A stretch of DNA of 64,000 bases from Neptuniibacter sp. (GCF_024231755.1 NZ_JAAEQH010000105.1:21283-85282); one strand, 5' to 3'. Counted from the stretch's first letter, positions 1 to 8,405 are shown. The notes: generated by a model not told the origin, from the letters alone. Translations and numbers: made by a program.

Positions 1-8
1 GCTCCAGC

Positions 9-794
9 ATGAAAATGGCAGCAGGCTGGCACTGTTTTAAAGGCATTCTGATCCGTGAGTTTTTACGCTTTGTACAACAACGTTCCCGTTTTCTCAGCGC
101 GCTAGTACGCCCTCTCCTCTGGCTTGTCGTCTTTGCCGCAGGCTTTCGTGCTGCGCTGGGCATATCGATCATTGAGCCTTACGATACCTATATCACTTAT
201 GAGACCTACATCGCTCCAGGATTATGTTGCATGATCCTATTATTCAACGGGATGCAAAGCAGTTTATCCATGGTGTATGACCGCGAGATGGGCAGTATGC
301 GTGTATTGCTAATGAGCCCTCTGCCGCGCCCTTACCTCCTACTTTGTAAGATGATGGCAACAGCTCTGATTTCATTGACGCAGGTATACGCTTTTCTGGC
401 AATTGCGCTTCTAGTAGAGGTTGAACCACCCTATATGGGTTACATCACCGTACTGCCTGCACTACTGCTGGTAGCACTATTGTTAAGTTCTCTTGGGTTG
501 TTCCTGTCTACGAGAATCAAGCAGCTAGAAAACTTTGCAGGGGTTATGAACTTTGTCATCTTCCCAATGTTCTTCCTCTCCTCAGCGTTATATCCGCTAT
601 GGAAGATGCAAGAAGCAAGCGAATGGCTGTACTGGATCTGTATGTTCAACCCATTCACTCATGCGGTAGAGCTAGTGAGATTCGCACTCTATATGCAGTT
701 AGACAGTGACGCTCTGATGATTACAGCGGGTACCACTCTATTTTTCACTGCCCTGGCGGTAATGGGCTTTAATCCACAGAAATCTGGTAGGTAA
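9..794 (+). CDS. pedC: ABC-2 type permease, PedC-like, of the PQQ alcohol-oxidation cluster
   Basis: A 261-residue inner-membrane protein with about six hydrophobic segments and the layout of an ABC-2 export permease. The N-terminal part (RE-x-LRF-x-QQRSR near residue 16, then WLVVFAAGFRAALG and a YDTYITYETYIAPGL stretch) resembles the PedC-type permease family found beside PQQ-dependent alcohol dehydrogenases. Its ATPase partner would lie upstream, outside the window. The ATG is only eight bases from the window edge, so no ribosome site can be judged and an earlier start is possible, although the length is typical. It ends in a strong terminator shared with the convergent MFS gene. The transported substrate is unknown. 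The family call is from recall of sequence pattern, not a search. Confidence 0.72.
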   Translation: MKMAAGWHCFKGILIREFLRFVQQRSRFLSALVRPLLWLVVFAAGFRAALGISIIEPYDTYITYETYIAPGLCCMILLFNGMQSSLSMVYDREMGSMRVLLMSPLPRPYLLLCKMMATALISLTQVYAFLAIALLVEVEPPYMGYITVLPALLLVALLLSSLGLFLSTRIKQLENFAGVMNFVIFPMFFLSSALYPLWKMQEASEWLYWICMFNPFTHAVELVRFALYMQLDSDALMITAGTTLFFTALAVMGFNPQKSGR

Positions 795-802
795 AAACTA
801 CC

Positions 803-842
803 AAAATGAAGCCCCTAATTAATACTTAAGGGGCTTCATTTT
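803..842. terminator. Bidirectional intrinsic terminator
   Basis: A perfect 14-base inverted repeat (AAAATGAAGCCCCT and its complement) separated by 12 bases, with A and T tracts on the two sides. It sits between two convergent genes and would stop transcription of both. It abuts the stop codon of the minus-strand MFS gene. Confidence 0.85.
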
Positions 843-2029
843 CACTTCTCTTCCATATCTTGCTGCAGTCGCTTCAACCAAATCAGGCTACATATGCCCA
901 GAACTGGACCAGGCGCTAAGAACAGCATAATCCACTCAACCGGAATAACATTCAGCATTAAAGCGGTAACCTGTACCGCAACCATGGTTATGGTAAAACC
1001 GATCGAATTGATCATCGTCAGCGCACTACCAACCACCTCTTTGGGTGCTGTTTGAGCTGACAGGGCCGAAAATTGGGGCGAATCGGCCACGACTGTGAAC
1101 CCCCAGACACACCAGAAAAGTAACATCAAGCCGAACGAAAATTGCATAGCCAATGGTGATAGCAAACAGCATAAGCCTGATAAAACCAGCATTGTCTGAG
1201 CGACAATTCGACTACCTACGCGACCCGACCAGAAACCACCAGTTACGCACCCAAGTCCTCCCATCGCAATGATGACAAACGACCAGAAAGAGATATTAAT
1301 TTCAGTTCCATGCTGATCCTGCCAAGCAAGAAGCCAGTATGGCACAAGAGCCAATACCGCATACAGTTCCCACATATGGCCAAAATAACCACCTGCTGAA
1401 GCTCTTAGAGGCTTGTGACGTAACGCAACTAACAGCTCCTTAAACTTCAGCGCTTTACCTTTGTGTAGAGCTGGCCCATCTGGCACAAACAACAAAACCA
1501 ATAAGCCGCCACATAATGCAGCCAAACTTACGAGGTAAATAACTGGCTGCCAACCGGACAAGTTGAGAGAGGAAAAGAAATGCGCTGAAGCGGTACCCAC
1601 GGCGAGCGCTCCTACTAGAAAGCCTAAGGCTCGACCCAATCCTTCAGGATACCACCCAGTAGCTATTTTCATTCCGACCGGATAAACACCCGCTAGCATA
1701 ACGCCGCTCATAAAGCGCAGAACGAGAAACGTATCGAAACTATCGGCCCAAAGCACAATCAGCACATTGAAAAGCGCATTACCCAATGAACAAATAAAGA
1801 ACAGAATTCTTGGTGAGATTCGATCTGCAAGCGCTAACAAGGAGAACAGTAATGCACCAACAATAAATCCAAACTGAACCGAATTGGTCAGCGGGGCAAC
1901 AGCACTATCAGGAAGGCTCCACTCACTTTGGAGTATCGGCAAAATTGCATTTCCAGCAAACCAGGTCGAGGTACCGAGTAACTGAGCCAGAACGATACAG
2001 GGGAGAATGTGTTTTGGTCGCGTAATCAT
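842..2029 (-). CDS. Major facilitator superfamily transporter
   Basis: A 395-residue protein with about twelve hydrophobic segments, no signal peptide and normal MFS length. The N-terminal helix carries GTSTWFAGNAILP, and the loop after helix 2 (ALADRISPR) fits the MFS A-motif position. It is the last gene of a minus-strand run behind an ABC importer (binding protein, permease, ATPase), with only 34 bases between the ATPase stop and this start, so co-transcription is likely. The substrate cannot be told from sequence. Its place beside PQQ alcohol-dehydrogenase accessory genes suggests a small organic acid, alcohol-related compound or metal ligand, but that is inference. It ends at the bidirectional terminator. 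Confidence 0.8.
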   Translation of the reverse strand: MITRPKHILPCIVLAQLLGTSTWFAGNAILPILQSEWSLPDSAVAPLTNSVQFGFIVGALLFSLLALADRISPRILFFICSLGNALFNVLIVLWADSFDTFLVLRFMSGVMLAGVYPVGMKIATGWYPEGLGRALGFLVGALAVGTASAHFFSSLNLSGWQPVIYLVSLAALCGGLLVLLFVPDGPALHKGKALKFKELLVALRHKPLRASAGGYFGHMWELYAVLALVPYWLLAWQDQHGTEINISFWSFVIIAMGGLGCVTGGFWSGRVGSRIVAQTMLVLSGLCCLLSPLAMQFSFGLMLLFWCVWGFTVVADSPQFSALSAQTAPKEVVGSALTMINSIGFTITMVAVQVTALMLNVIPVEWIMLFLAPGPVLGICSLIWLKRLQQDMEEK

Positions 2030-2063
2030 TCCCGCATATTAACTGCTTTTATGCTTAACCGCT

Positions 2064-2768
2064 TTAATTAGAAGAAATAGCTTGATCAAACTGTTTCTGT
2101 AAAATCTCTTCTAATGACTCTCGCGACAGGTCATCTGCATTAGCGGTGTAAACAATCTCGGATGGACTGTTTCCCAACACTGAAATTTTATCACCTATCT
2201 CCAGCGCTTCATCGAGATCGTGAGTCACATAGATCATACAACGCTCAGGATCTTTACAGATCAGATTCTGAATCAACTGACGCATCTGTTTTGCGGTAGG
2301 GGCATCCAAAGATACTAGTGGCTCATCCATCAGAACCAGATCTGGTTCAAGCAAGAGACAACGAGCCAACGCTGCCCTTCTCGCCATACCCAATGAAATA
2401 CGTGTTGGAAAGTATTCCGTGTAATCAACTAGATTAACCGCCTCAAGCATACTTAATACACGCCCTTCATCAGGCTCAATCAACATTAGATTTTGCTTTA
2501 AGGTTCGCCACGGAAGCAATCTAGGCTGCTGAAATAGGTAGCCAATTTCCGGCGTCTTTCCATTCCACTTCAGATCACCACCAGATTCCAAGCCCGCCAG
2601 TGTTGTCAGAAGTGTAGTTTTACCGCAACCGGAAGCGCCGACCAGACAATGGGTTTCCCCCCTCTCCAGCGCAAGATTTAAACTTCCTAAAACACTCTGA
2701 CCTGCATACTGGCGACCACTTATACTCCACTCAAACACGGCTATCCCCCTTCTGCCAGCGAGTGGCAT
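2064..2768 (-). CDS. ABC transporter ATP-binding protein (NitT/TauT type)
   Basis: A 234-residue cytoplasmic ATPase. Walker A is GASGCGKTT at about residues 44-52, the Q-loop is LFQQPRLLPW near 78-87, Walker B is LVLMDEP near 144-150, and the switch histidine is in YVTHDLDEAL. The signature loop reads ISLGMARR near 124-131 instead of the usual LSGGMRQR, which is unusual and may slow or alter ATP turnover. The N-terminus overlaps the end of the permease gene by 38 bases, so translation is probably coupled. With the permease and binding protein just upstream it forms a complete importer of the nitrate/taurine/sulfonate class. The substrate is unknown. Confidence 0.85.
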   Translation of the reverse strand: MPLAGRRGIAVFEWSISGRQYAGQSVLGSLNLALERGETHCLVGASGCGKTTLLTTLAGLESGGDLKWNGKTPEIGYLFQQPRLLPWRTLKQNLMLIEPDEGRVLSMLEAVNLVDYTEYFPTRISLGMARRAALARCLLLEPDLVLMDEPLVSLDAPTAKQMRQLIQNLICKDPERCMIYVTHDLDEALEIGDKISVLGNSPSEIVYTANADDLSRESLEEILQKQFDQAISSN

Positions 2769-3492
2769 ACCTTTCTAAAGGCTGCAATATGAACCACTCA
2801 ATCATCTGAACAACCAGAATAAAGGCAAAGCTATACGCAAGAATCGTTGCCACATCAAACAACTGAAAAGCCAGATGCAGTTGGAAGCCAACACCGTCAG
2901 ACCGCCCCAGCAGCTCCACAACCAAAACAATCTTCCATATCAGCGCTAAACCACCGCGGGTTGCAACCATCATGTATGGAAAAAGCTGCGGCCACCACAG
3001 ATCAAAAAGTTTCTGCTTAAAACTAAATTTGTAAGCCTGCGCCATCTCCTCAAGATCAGGATCAAACATTCGGGCGCCTTCACGTAGAGTGACAGCCACA
3101 TTTGGCATCTTGTTTATTATGACTGCTGCTACTGCCGCAACTTCAACCAGACCAAACCAGATGTACAGCAGAATAATAACAACCAGCGCAGGAATATTCA
3201 GGAGCATAATCAGCAACGGATCGAGTATTCGATTTACCGTTCTGAAACGCCCCATCATAACTCCCATGAAGACCCCAAGGAGCATGGCACAAACGAAGCT
3301 GATCACCACTCGCTGAAGGGTCATCAAGAGATTTGGCAATAAACGATCCTGAGACCACTCCTTGTAGATCGACTCAGCGACAGCACCGGGCCCAGGGAGC
3401 AAGGGGCTATTAACAATCAGCGCGGCAATAACCCAGAGTATTAAGACGACAAAGAGCGCTGTAACCTGATCTCGTAAATGGCTTAATCTCAT
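2731..3492 (-). CDS. ABC transporter permease (NitT/TauT, BPD_transp_1 family)
   Basis: A 253-residue inner-membrane permease with about six membrane segments. A cytoplasmic EAA-type loop (EEMAQAYKFSFKQKLF near residues 147-162) would contact the ATPase. Length and layout match SsuC/TauC-type permeases. It overlaps the binding-protein gene by four bases (start 3492, neighbour stop 3489) and the ATPase by 38 bases, giving a tightly coupled binding protein-permease-ATPase unit. Only one permease gene is present, so a homodimer is expected. Substrate not deducible. Confidence 0.87.
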   Translation of the reverse strand: MRLSHLRDQVTALFVVLILWVIAALIVNSPLLPGPGAVAESIYKEWSQDRLLPNLLMTLQRVVISFVCAMLLGVFMGVMMGRFRTVNRILDPLLIMLLNIPALVVIILLYIWFGLVEVAAVAAVIINKMPNVAVTLREGARMFDPDLEEMAQAYKFSFKQKLFDLWWPQLFPYMMVATRGGLALIWKIVLVVELLGRSDGVGFQLHLAFQLFDVATILAYSFAFILVVQMIEWFILQPLERYATRWQKGDSRV

Positions 3493-4454
3493 CTATCAAG
3501 TCCAACAAAAATTGCCTTATCGAGTGTCTGACCGGTTGGGTGGCTATTTAGACTATCAATGAGAATGTAGAAGCGTGCTGCATCTTCTGCCTGAGCAGGC
3601 GTGATAGGGCCTGGAATACCATTCCTGTAGCCCGACACATAAGCTTTGAACAGCTCATCAGAATCCACTTTCATGATTGGACGAAGCGTTTCCCAGGCCT
3701 CATCATTCGTATTTAATTGCTCTTTTGTCTGACTAATCGCTCTAGCAAACCCCTCAAGCGCCTTTTCTTTCTCTAAGTATAAAGACTGCTTAAATAGGTA
3801 ACCCAGCATAGGTACGCGGCTCTTTATTCCCAGGTCATACATAATCTGTTTCAGACTAACCCAGGATTCATAAGCCTCTACTTCCAAGCGAGCACCGTAA
3901 TGCCAGAAAGTTACAAGTATATCTATCTGCCCTCGCTTCAATGCCTGGTTTAACAGCGGAGGAGCCCCAAATTGAACTTTAGATTGCTGCTGGAGGTCGA
4001 TACCAGACTCTTTAGCCGCGGCTTGAAGCAGAACCCAGCCTTTATTCATAGGGCCGCCAGCAACGCCAATATTTTTGCCTTTAAGGTCTTCGTAACCAGA
4101 GATCTCAATACCGCGCTTTTTCATCACCATGCCGATCTGACTTGAGAAAGGGATAAAACCAAGTTTCTCTCCATCAGCATTGCGTTTACCTGCCCATAAC
4201 CAGTCAGAAACAATCAGGTCTGTGCTATCACTGGTTAACCCTAATCGAGCAGCAGAAAGGCTAGCTACTTTATCGATAATGAGATTAAAACCGTTTTTAT
4301 GGTCCAATTTCTGCTGTTTGAGATGGGCCAACTCCCAGTTAACCGTACCAGATTGCAAAGCAGCTACGCGCAAATCCGGCAGTTCACCTGCCACTGAAAA
4401 ACATGAAAAAAACACTGTAAAAATAGTGAGATAGCGCTGAAATTTAAGACGCAT
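3489..4454 (-). CDS. Periplasmic ABC substrate-binding protein (NMT1/SsuA-like)
   Basis: A 321-residue protein with an N-terminal signal peptide (MRLKFQRYLTIFTVFFSCF, cleavage probably near the VAG-ELP site at about residues 21-24). The body has the NMT1/THI5-like features: LRVAALQSGTVNWELAHL, a DLKGKNIGVAGGP stretch typical of NitT/TauT binding proteins, and a QIDILVTFWHYG segment lining the cleft. It is the first gene of the minus-strand ABC-MFS operon and is transcribed divergently from the CXXCW protein gene. Related binding proteins occur next to PQQ-dependent dehydrogenases, so a role in taking up a cofactor, metal complex or alcohol-derived substrate is possible. That is inference only. 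Confidence 0.82.
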   Translation of the reverse strand: MRLKFQRYLTIFTVFFSCFSVAGELPDLRVAALQSGTVNWELAHLKQQKLDHKNGFNLIIDKVASLSAARLGLTSDSTDLIVSDWLWAGKRNADGEKLGFIPFSSQIGMVMKKRGIEISGYEDLKGKNIGVAGGPMNKGWVLLQAAAKESGIDLQQQSKVQFGAPPLLNQALKRGQIDILVTFWHYGARLEVEAYESWVSLKQIMYDLGIKSRVPMLGYLFKQSLYLEKEKALEGFARAISQTKEQLNTNDEAWETLRPIMKVDSDELFKAYVSGYRNGIPGPITPAQAEDAARFYILIDSLNSHPTGQTLDKAIFVGLDR

Positions 4455-4629
4455 TTAAAACCTTCTTGGAGGGCGTTATTATCTTTTTTAATCTACACTC
4501 AAAATAAGCTTAGGACCTGTGAGTCAAAATAGTACTTTCGTACCTGTTTTTTTGCTCGATGGTAGAATTTTGGCTGACACTTTCGCAGGTTGTAATAGAA
4601 CCCTATAAAGAACAAGAGGAATTAAGCCC

Positions 4630-5241
4630 ATTAGCATCCTGACCAGATCACTGATCACCTCACTACTTTTTACATCAATTGCGACTCACGCAATAGGTAA
4701 TGAAGAGCAAAGTGATGAGCAGAAGAAGCCGCACTGGCTCGAAGAGTATCAGGATGACCTTGAGCTGTTTTCTTTTGAGGGCTACCGACTTCATCACTAC
4801 CGCAGCCCCACCCCCAAGCATAGTGAACATGCAGAAACGCTGGATACAGCTGCCCTGCTAACGCTATTGGATATGCCGCAAAAACCGGCTCTACTGGATG
4901 TTCAACCATTGCCTTGGAGCAATGTTTTTATCCAAAAAAATGAGCGAAGGCATATTCCCGGTAGTATCTGGTTACCCAATGTAGGAATGGGTGAGCTTGA
5001 AAATGACTGGAGCGAATATTTTCAGGAGCATTTGAAGCGCGCTACAAATGGCGACAAAGGCTACCCGATTGTTTTGTATTGTCGCGCGGATTGCTGGATG
5101 TCATGGAATGCGCTTAAACGCGCAAACGAATGGGGTTACACCAATCTGTATTGGTACCGTAACGGTACCGATGAATGGTTACAACTTGAGCAGGAAACGA
5201 GTATAGCTGTACCGGAGTCATTCCCTCTGCAGCAAAAATAA
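4630..5241 (+). CDS. PQQ-dependent catabolism-associated CXXCW-motif periplasmic protein, non-standard start codon
   Basis: A rhodanese-like periplasmic protein seen next to PQQ alcohol dehydrogenases. The C-terminal motif CRADCWMSWNALKRA holds the cysteine pair that names the family, followed by GYTNLYWYRNG. Family-like sequence starts well before the first ATG (4873) or TTG (4867): the frame is open from 4609 and reads a signal peptide (SILTRSLITSLLFTSIATHA) and then FSFEGYRLHHYRSPTP and TLDTAALL, both typical of the family N-terminus. No ATG, GTG or TTG lies in frame in that stretch. A good ribosome site (AAGAGGA, 4614-4620) is nine bases before an ATT at 4630, chosen here. CTG at 4639 or ATT at 4621 are alternatives. 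The product would be about 203 residues. It faces the ABC operon and precedes erbR. Confidence 0.72.
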   Translation: MSILTRSLITSLLFTSIATHAIGNEEQSDEQKKPHWLEEYQDDLELFSFEGYRLHHYRSPTPKHSEHAETLDTAALLTLLDMPQKPALLDVQPLPWSNVFIQKNERRHIPGSIWLPNVGMGELENDWSEYFQEHLKRATNGDKGYPIVLYCRADCWMSWNALKRANEWGYTNLYWYRNGTDEWLQLEQETSIAVPESFPLQQK

Positions 5242-5266
5242 CCCCTGCAACGAGCAGACTTATGAT

Positions 5267-5290
5267 ACTGTATTAAAAGCAATATACAGT
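5267..5290. promoter_or_regulatory. Inverted repeat upstream of erbR
   Basis: ACTGTAT and ATACAGT form a perfect 7-base inverted repeat with a 10-base AT-rich spacer, 26 bases after the CXXCW stop and about 90 bases before the erbR start. It could be an operator for erbR or a weak hairpin ending the upstream transcript. The arm sequence resembles a LexA half site but the spacing is wrong for LexA. No regulator can be named. Confidence 0.35.
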
Positions 5291-5377
5291 GTCTTGTGCT
5301 CAGAATGAGTAAAGATTTGGCCTGATGTTTTATGTCGGGCAGGCACCAATAATAAATATAATTTTTGGAGATATGTC

Positions 5378-6046
5378 GTGTACAAGATCCTGATAGCGGA
5401 TGATCACCCGCTGTTTCGCGAAGCGATTATCAATGTAATTCAGAACAGTTTTGCTGGTTGCGAAACCCTGGAAACAGAAGATCTGGATAGCGCTCTAGAA
5501 ATCGCACAAAACGAAGAAGAGCTGGATCTTATCCTGCTGGACCTCAACATGCCGGGCATGAACGGCCTGAACGGTCTAATTACACTGCGTAATGATCTAC
5601 CAACAGTTCCAGTTGTGATTGTATCTGCAGAAGAAGATAAGCAGATCGTCCTGCAGGCTATCACTTATGGCGCCGTTGGCTTTATCACCAAGTCGTCGCC
5701 ACGTGACCAGATGACCGATGCCTTGCAGCAAATTCTGGCCGGAAATGTTTACCTGCCTTCGGATATTATTCGTGCAAGCCAGCCTGACAATCGCCGTACA
5801 CAGCGAAAAGATGAGAACCAGATTCCACCGGAACTGCTGTCATCTCTGACACGTCGCCAACTGTTGGTACTGGAACGTATGTCCAAAGGTGAATCGAATA
5901 AACAGATCGCTTACAACCTGAATATCGCCGAAACTACGGTAAAAGCGCACGTTTCTGCAATTCTGCGTAAACTGGGCGTTCACAACCGTATTCAAGCTGT
6001 ACTATCTGCCGGCAATATCGACTTCAACGAATATCTGAAGCGTTAA
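5378..6046 (+). CDS. erbR: LuxR-family response regulator ErbR (AgmR)
   Basis: A 222-residue two-domain response regulator. The receiver has the acidic pair in ILIADDHP, the phospho-acceptor D55 in LLDLNMPG, and the conserved lysine in GFITKSS. A LuxR-type helix-turn-helix follows at about residues 150-215 ([20 protein letters not shown], then [16 protein letters not shown]). The sequence closely resembles the ErbR/AgmR regulator that in Pseudomonas controls PQQ-dependent ethanol oxidation, and its place beside a CXXCW protein and a PedC-like permease agrees. The start is a GTG with GGAG eight to eleven bases upstream. No kinase is adjacent. ErcS and NahK about 50 kb downstream are the likely partners by analogy. 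Confidence 0.87.
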   Translation: MYKILIADDHPLFREAIINVIQNSFAGCETLETEDLDSALEIAQNEEELDLILLDLNMPGMNGLNGLITLRNDLPTVPVVIVSAEEDKQIVLQAITYGAVGFITKSSPRDQMTDALQQILAGNVYLPSDIIRASQPDNRRTQRKDENQIPPELLSSLTRRQLLVLERMSKGESNKQIAYNLNIAETTVKAHVSAILRKLGVHNRIQAVLSAGNIDFNEYLKR

Positions 6047-6064
6047 AACCGCAAAATAGCAGGA

Positions 6065-6341
6065 TCACCCCTCAGGTGATTCTGCTGGTTCCACCTCTGC
6101 TTTTGCAATCCTAAGACAGTTGTCGCCGCTCTTTTTATCCCGCATATTCAAAAACTCGTCATACACCCGCAGCTCCCCTTCAGTAATCGGGGCAGACGCA
6201 GATCATCGGCTCCAGCAACAGATGATAAGTTTTCCCGTGCAGTCTGCGGTTGAACATCTCAACACAACCTATATAGATCATGTTGTGACCTTCTGAAGGT
6301 TCTCAATCAGTTGCATCTGTATTGAGAACTATCTGCTTCAT
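6065..6341 (-). pseudogene. dnaQ: dnaQ remnant (DNA polymerase III epsilon, decayed)
   Basis: On the minus strand, an ATG at 6341 overlaps the rnhA stop as ATGA, the usual rnhA-dnaQ coupling. The reading is [12 protein letters not shown], a TGA stop, then EPSEGHNMIYIGCVEMFNRR and LHGKTYHLLLEP. This aligns without gaps to the start of the epsilon exonuclease (RQIVLDTETTG...GHxIIEIGxVE...NRRLTG...H). The Exo I catalytic residues D-x-E are changed to N-x-D. After about 55 codons the frame shifts and the sequence jumps to the extreme C-terminus (ITEGELRVYDEFLN, then KKSGDNCL), which matches the family tail before the terminal Cys-Leu. Roughly 430 or more bases of the middle are missing. A working epsilon gene must lie elsewhere. 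Confidence 0.87.
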
Positions 6342-6778
6342 GCTTTACCTAACTCTTCTACCCCTTTGTTAGCCAGCTGATCGGCTAACTCATTTTCCGG
6401 ATGCCCACTGTGACCTTTCACCCATCGCCAATCTATCTTATGTGGTTTGGTAGCTGCATCCAGTCGCTGCCACAAATCGGCATTTTTAACCGGTTTTTTA
6501 GCAGAGTTTTTCCAGTTACGCTTTTTCCAACCATCCATCCACTCCGTGATTCCCTGTCGCACATACTGAGAGTCAGTGGTCAGGATCACATCACAAGGGC
6601 GATTAAGGCTTTCCAGTGAAACTATTGCCGCCATCAGCTCCATGCGATTATTGGTCGTATTCTCTTCCCCACCATAAAGTTGCTTTTCCGCCTCACCGTA
6701 ACGCAGTAGAGCGCCCCAGCCACCCGGACCTGGATTACCTTTGCAGGCCCCATCAGTGAATATTTCAACGACTTTCAC
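6338..6778 (-). CDS. rnhA: Ribonuclease HI
   Basis: A 146-residue cytoplasmic enzyme that cuts the RNA strand of RNA-DNA hybrids. All catalytic residues are visible: D9 ([15 protein letters not shown]), E47 ([10 protein letters not shown]), D69 (LTTDSQYV) and D133 (NELADQLAN), plus the H in KGHSGHPEN. Length is normal for the family. The start overlaps the end of the upstream methyltransferase gene by 14 bases. Its stop overlaps the ATG of the dead dnaQ copy, so the ancestral methyltransferase-rnhA-dnaQ order is preserved although the last gene has decayed. Loss of dnaQ downstream does not touch rnhA. Confidence 0.96.
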   Translation of the reverse strand: MKVVEIFTDGACKGNPGPGGWGALLRYGEAEKQLYGGEENTTNNRMELMAAIVSLESLNRPCDVILTTDSQYVRQGITEWMDGWKKRNWKNSAKKPVKNADLWQRLDAATKPHKIDWRWVKGHSGHPENELADQLANKGVEELGKA

Positions 6779-7547
6779 GTATTTTCCTTAATGAATCTCT
6801 GGCAGAAGGCTCAGCTACAGGAATATTGATCAGGCGACGTAACGCCCACCCGGGACGAATCGGCGTCATGCCTGCAATGTCTTTTCGAGCCAACATTACA
6901 GAAAAAGCACCATTTTTCGCTGGACTAGGCTTAACCCAATTTTTCATACAGGATAAGCGTGATCGCAAGGAGCTCTTCTCTAAAGGCGCGTGATGATACC
7001 CGGAAATGTGTTTGAGTTCAGTCAATTCAAGCAATTTGAGCCAATCGGATAGACGTCGATGACTGATGAAGTGCCCACACCAGGGAGGTAAATTCTTTTT
7101 GCGTGAAAACAGCCGGTACAGGCCCCATAAGCTCAATGGGTTAAAGCCTACGATAACTACATGCCCACCGGGTCTGAGAATTCGTGATGCTTCCCTCAAA
7201 ACCTGGTGTGGGGAATCTGTAAAGTCCAGCGCATGATGCAACAGAACCACATCAACACTTTCATGAGCCAAAGGCACTTGAGTATTGTCTGCGACAATGT
7301 TGTGGTCATCGATACCTAATTCGAGTCTAGGTATAACCGAAAAGCAGTGGCTAACGGGGCTTTCCTTGTAAAGCTGAACTCGGCTATCAACAGAGAACTG
7401 AGCTAAATGCACCCCAAACAGTGTCGAGACAATTTTATCTACCACCTCAGACTCCGCGGTTAACAGCTCCCGACCGAGGTCGGAATCAAACCAGGCCTTA
7501 AGTTGGGGTAACAAAATTTCCAGAGGCTGTTGCTTATGAAAACTCAT
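6765..7547 (-). CDS. YafS-like class I SAM-dependent methyltransferase
   Basis: A 260-residue protein with a methyltransferase type 11 core: [20 protein letters not shown] near residues 97-116 and [20 protein letters not shown] near 122-141. The glycine-rich SAM loop is weak ([18 protein letters not shown]). Position between gloB (divergent) and rnhA (overlapping) is the same as for yafS in enteric bacteria. Its substrate is unknown there too. Lys/Arg-rich C-terminal part ([19 protein letters not shown]). The 84-base gap to gloB must carry both promoters. Confidence 0.83.
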   Translation of the reverse strand: MSFHKQQPLEILLPQLKAWFDSDLGRELLTAESEVVDKIVSTLFGVHLAQFSVDSRVQLYKESPVSHCFSVIPRLELGIDDHNIVADNTQVPLAHESVDVVLLHHALDFTDSPHQVLREASRILRPGGHVVIVGFNPLSLWGLYRLFSRKKNLPPWCGHFISHRRLSDWLKLLELTELKHISGYHHAPLEKSSLRSRLSCMKNWVKPSPAKNGAFSVMLARKDIAGMTPIRPGWALRRLINIPVAEPSARDSLRKIRESR

Positions 7548-7631
7548 TCCGGCTAAAAATCACTGTCCTGTAGTAATAGAAACAGTATTATATTTATAGA
7601 GCTTGAGCACAACAGAGGTGAAGCTAAAGAA

Positions 7632-8405
7632 ATGTTTAATGTAACCCCAATTCCAGCCTTTAACGATAATTATATCTGGGCAATCAGCCTGCCGGAACAA
7701 AATGCAGTTGCTGTAGTAGACCCTGGTGATGCCCAACCCGTGCTCGACTACCTGAAGAGTAATAATTTATCTCTCTGCGCCATACTGATTACTCACCACC
7801 ACAACGATCATACTGGCGGGGTTAGTAAACTGACTGAATCCTTTGATGTTCCTGTATACGGCCCTGCAAACTCACCTTTTAAAGGGATCACACACCCGCT
7901 AAGCAAAGGCGATAAGATTGACCTGCTCGGCAAAACATTAACCATTAATGAAATCCCAGGGCATACACTCGACCACATCAGTTATTACACTGGTGAAAAT
8001 GAACCTCAGCTATTTTGCGGTGATACGCTATTCTTGGCTGGCTGTGGTCGCCTGTTTGAAGGCACTGCAGCTCAAATGCTTGAGGCTATGGACTACTTTG
8101 CCGAAATGCCTGACAACACTGAAGTCTACTGCACCCACGAGTATTCCTTAGCTAATCTGGATTTTGCTGTAGCCGTTGAGCCAAACAACAATGAAATAAA
8201 GGCTACAGTTGAGCAGTGCAAAGCGTTACGTGCAGACGACCAACCCACTCTGCCAAGCACCATCGGTCAGGAAAAACAGATCAATCCATTTATGCGAACC
8301 CATCACGCTGATGTTATCCAAGCGGCGAATAATTTTTCCGGTAGTACGTTGGAAAACAAAGTCGCAATTTTTGCATCAATCCGCGAGTGGAAAAATCAGT
8401 TTTAG
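7632..8405 (+). CDS. gloB: Hydroxyacylglutathione hydrolase (glyoxalase II)
   Basis: A 257-residue metallo-beta-lactamase-fold enzyme that hydrolyses S-lactoylglutathione to lactate and glutathione, the second step of methylglyoxal detoxification. It starts with the family N-terminus (MFNVTPIPAFNDNYIWAI). It carries the binuclear metal motif THHHNDHTGG near residues 54-63, the second-sphere residues in PGHTLDHISYY and LFCGDTLF, and the C-terminal CTHEY and NPFMRTHH. Length is standard. It is divergent from the YafS-like gene and followed by mltD on the same strand. Confidence 0.96.
   Translation: MFNVTPIPAFNDNYIWAISLPEQNAVAVVDPGDAQPVLDYLKSNNLSLCAILITHHHNDHTGGVSKLTESFDVPVYGPANSPFKGITHPLSKGDKIDLLGKTLTINEIPGHTLDHISYYTGENEPQLFCGDTLFLAGCGRLFEGTAAQMLEAMDYFAEMPDNTEVYCTHEYSLANLDFAVAVEPNNNEIKATVEQCKALRADDQPTLPSTIGQEKQINPFMRTHHADVIQAANNFSGSTLENKVAIFASIREWKNQF

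Noticed and set aside
5267..5290. LexA (SOS) box
   Set aside because: The arms look like CTGT/ACAG but the distance between CTG and CAG is 16 bases instead of 10, and the flanking genes are not SOS genes.
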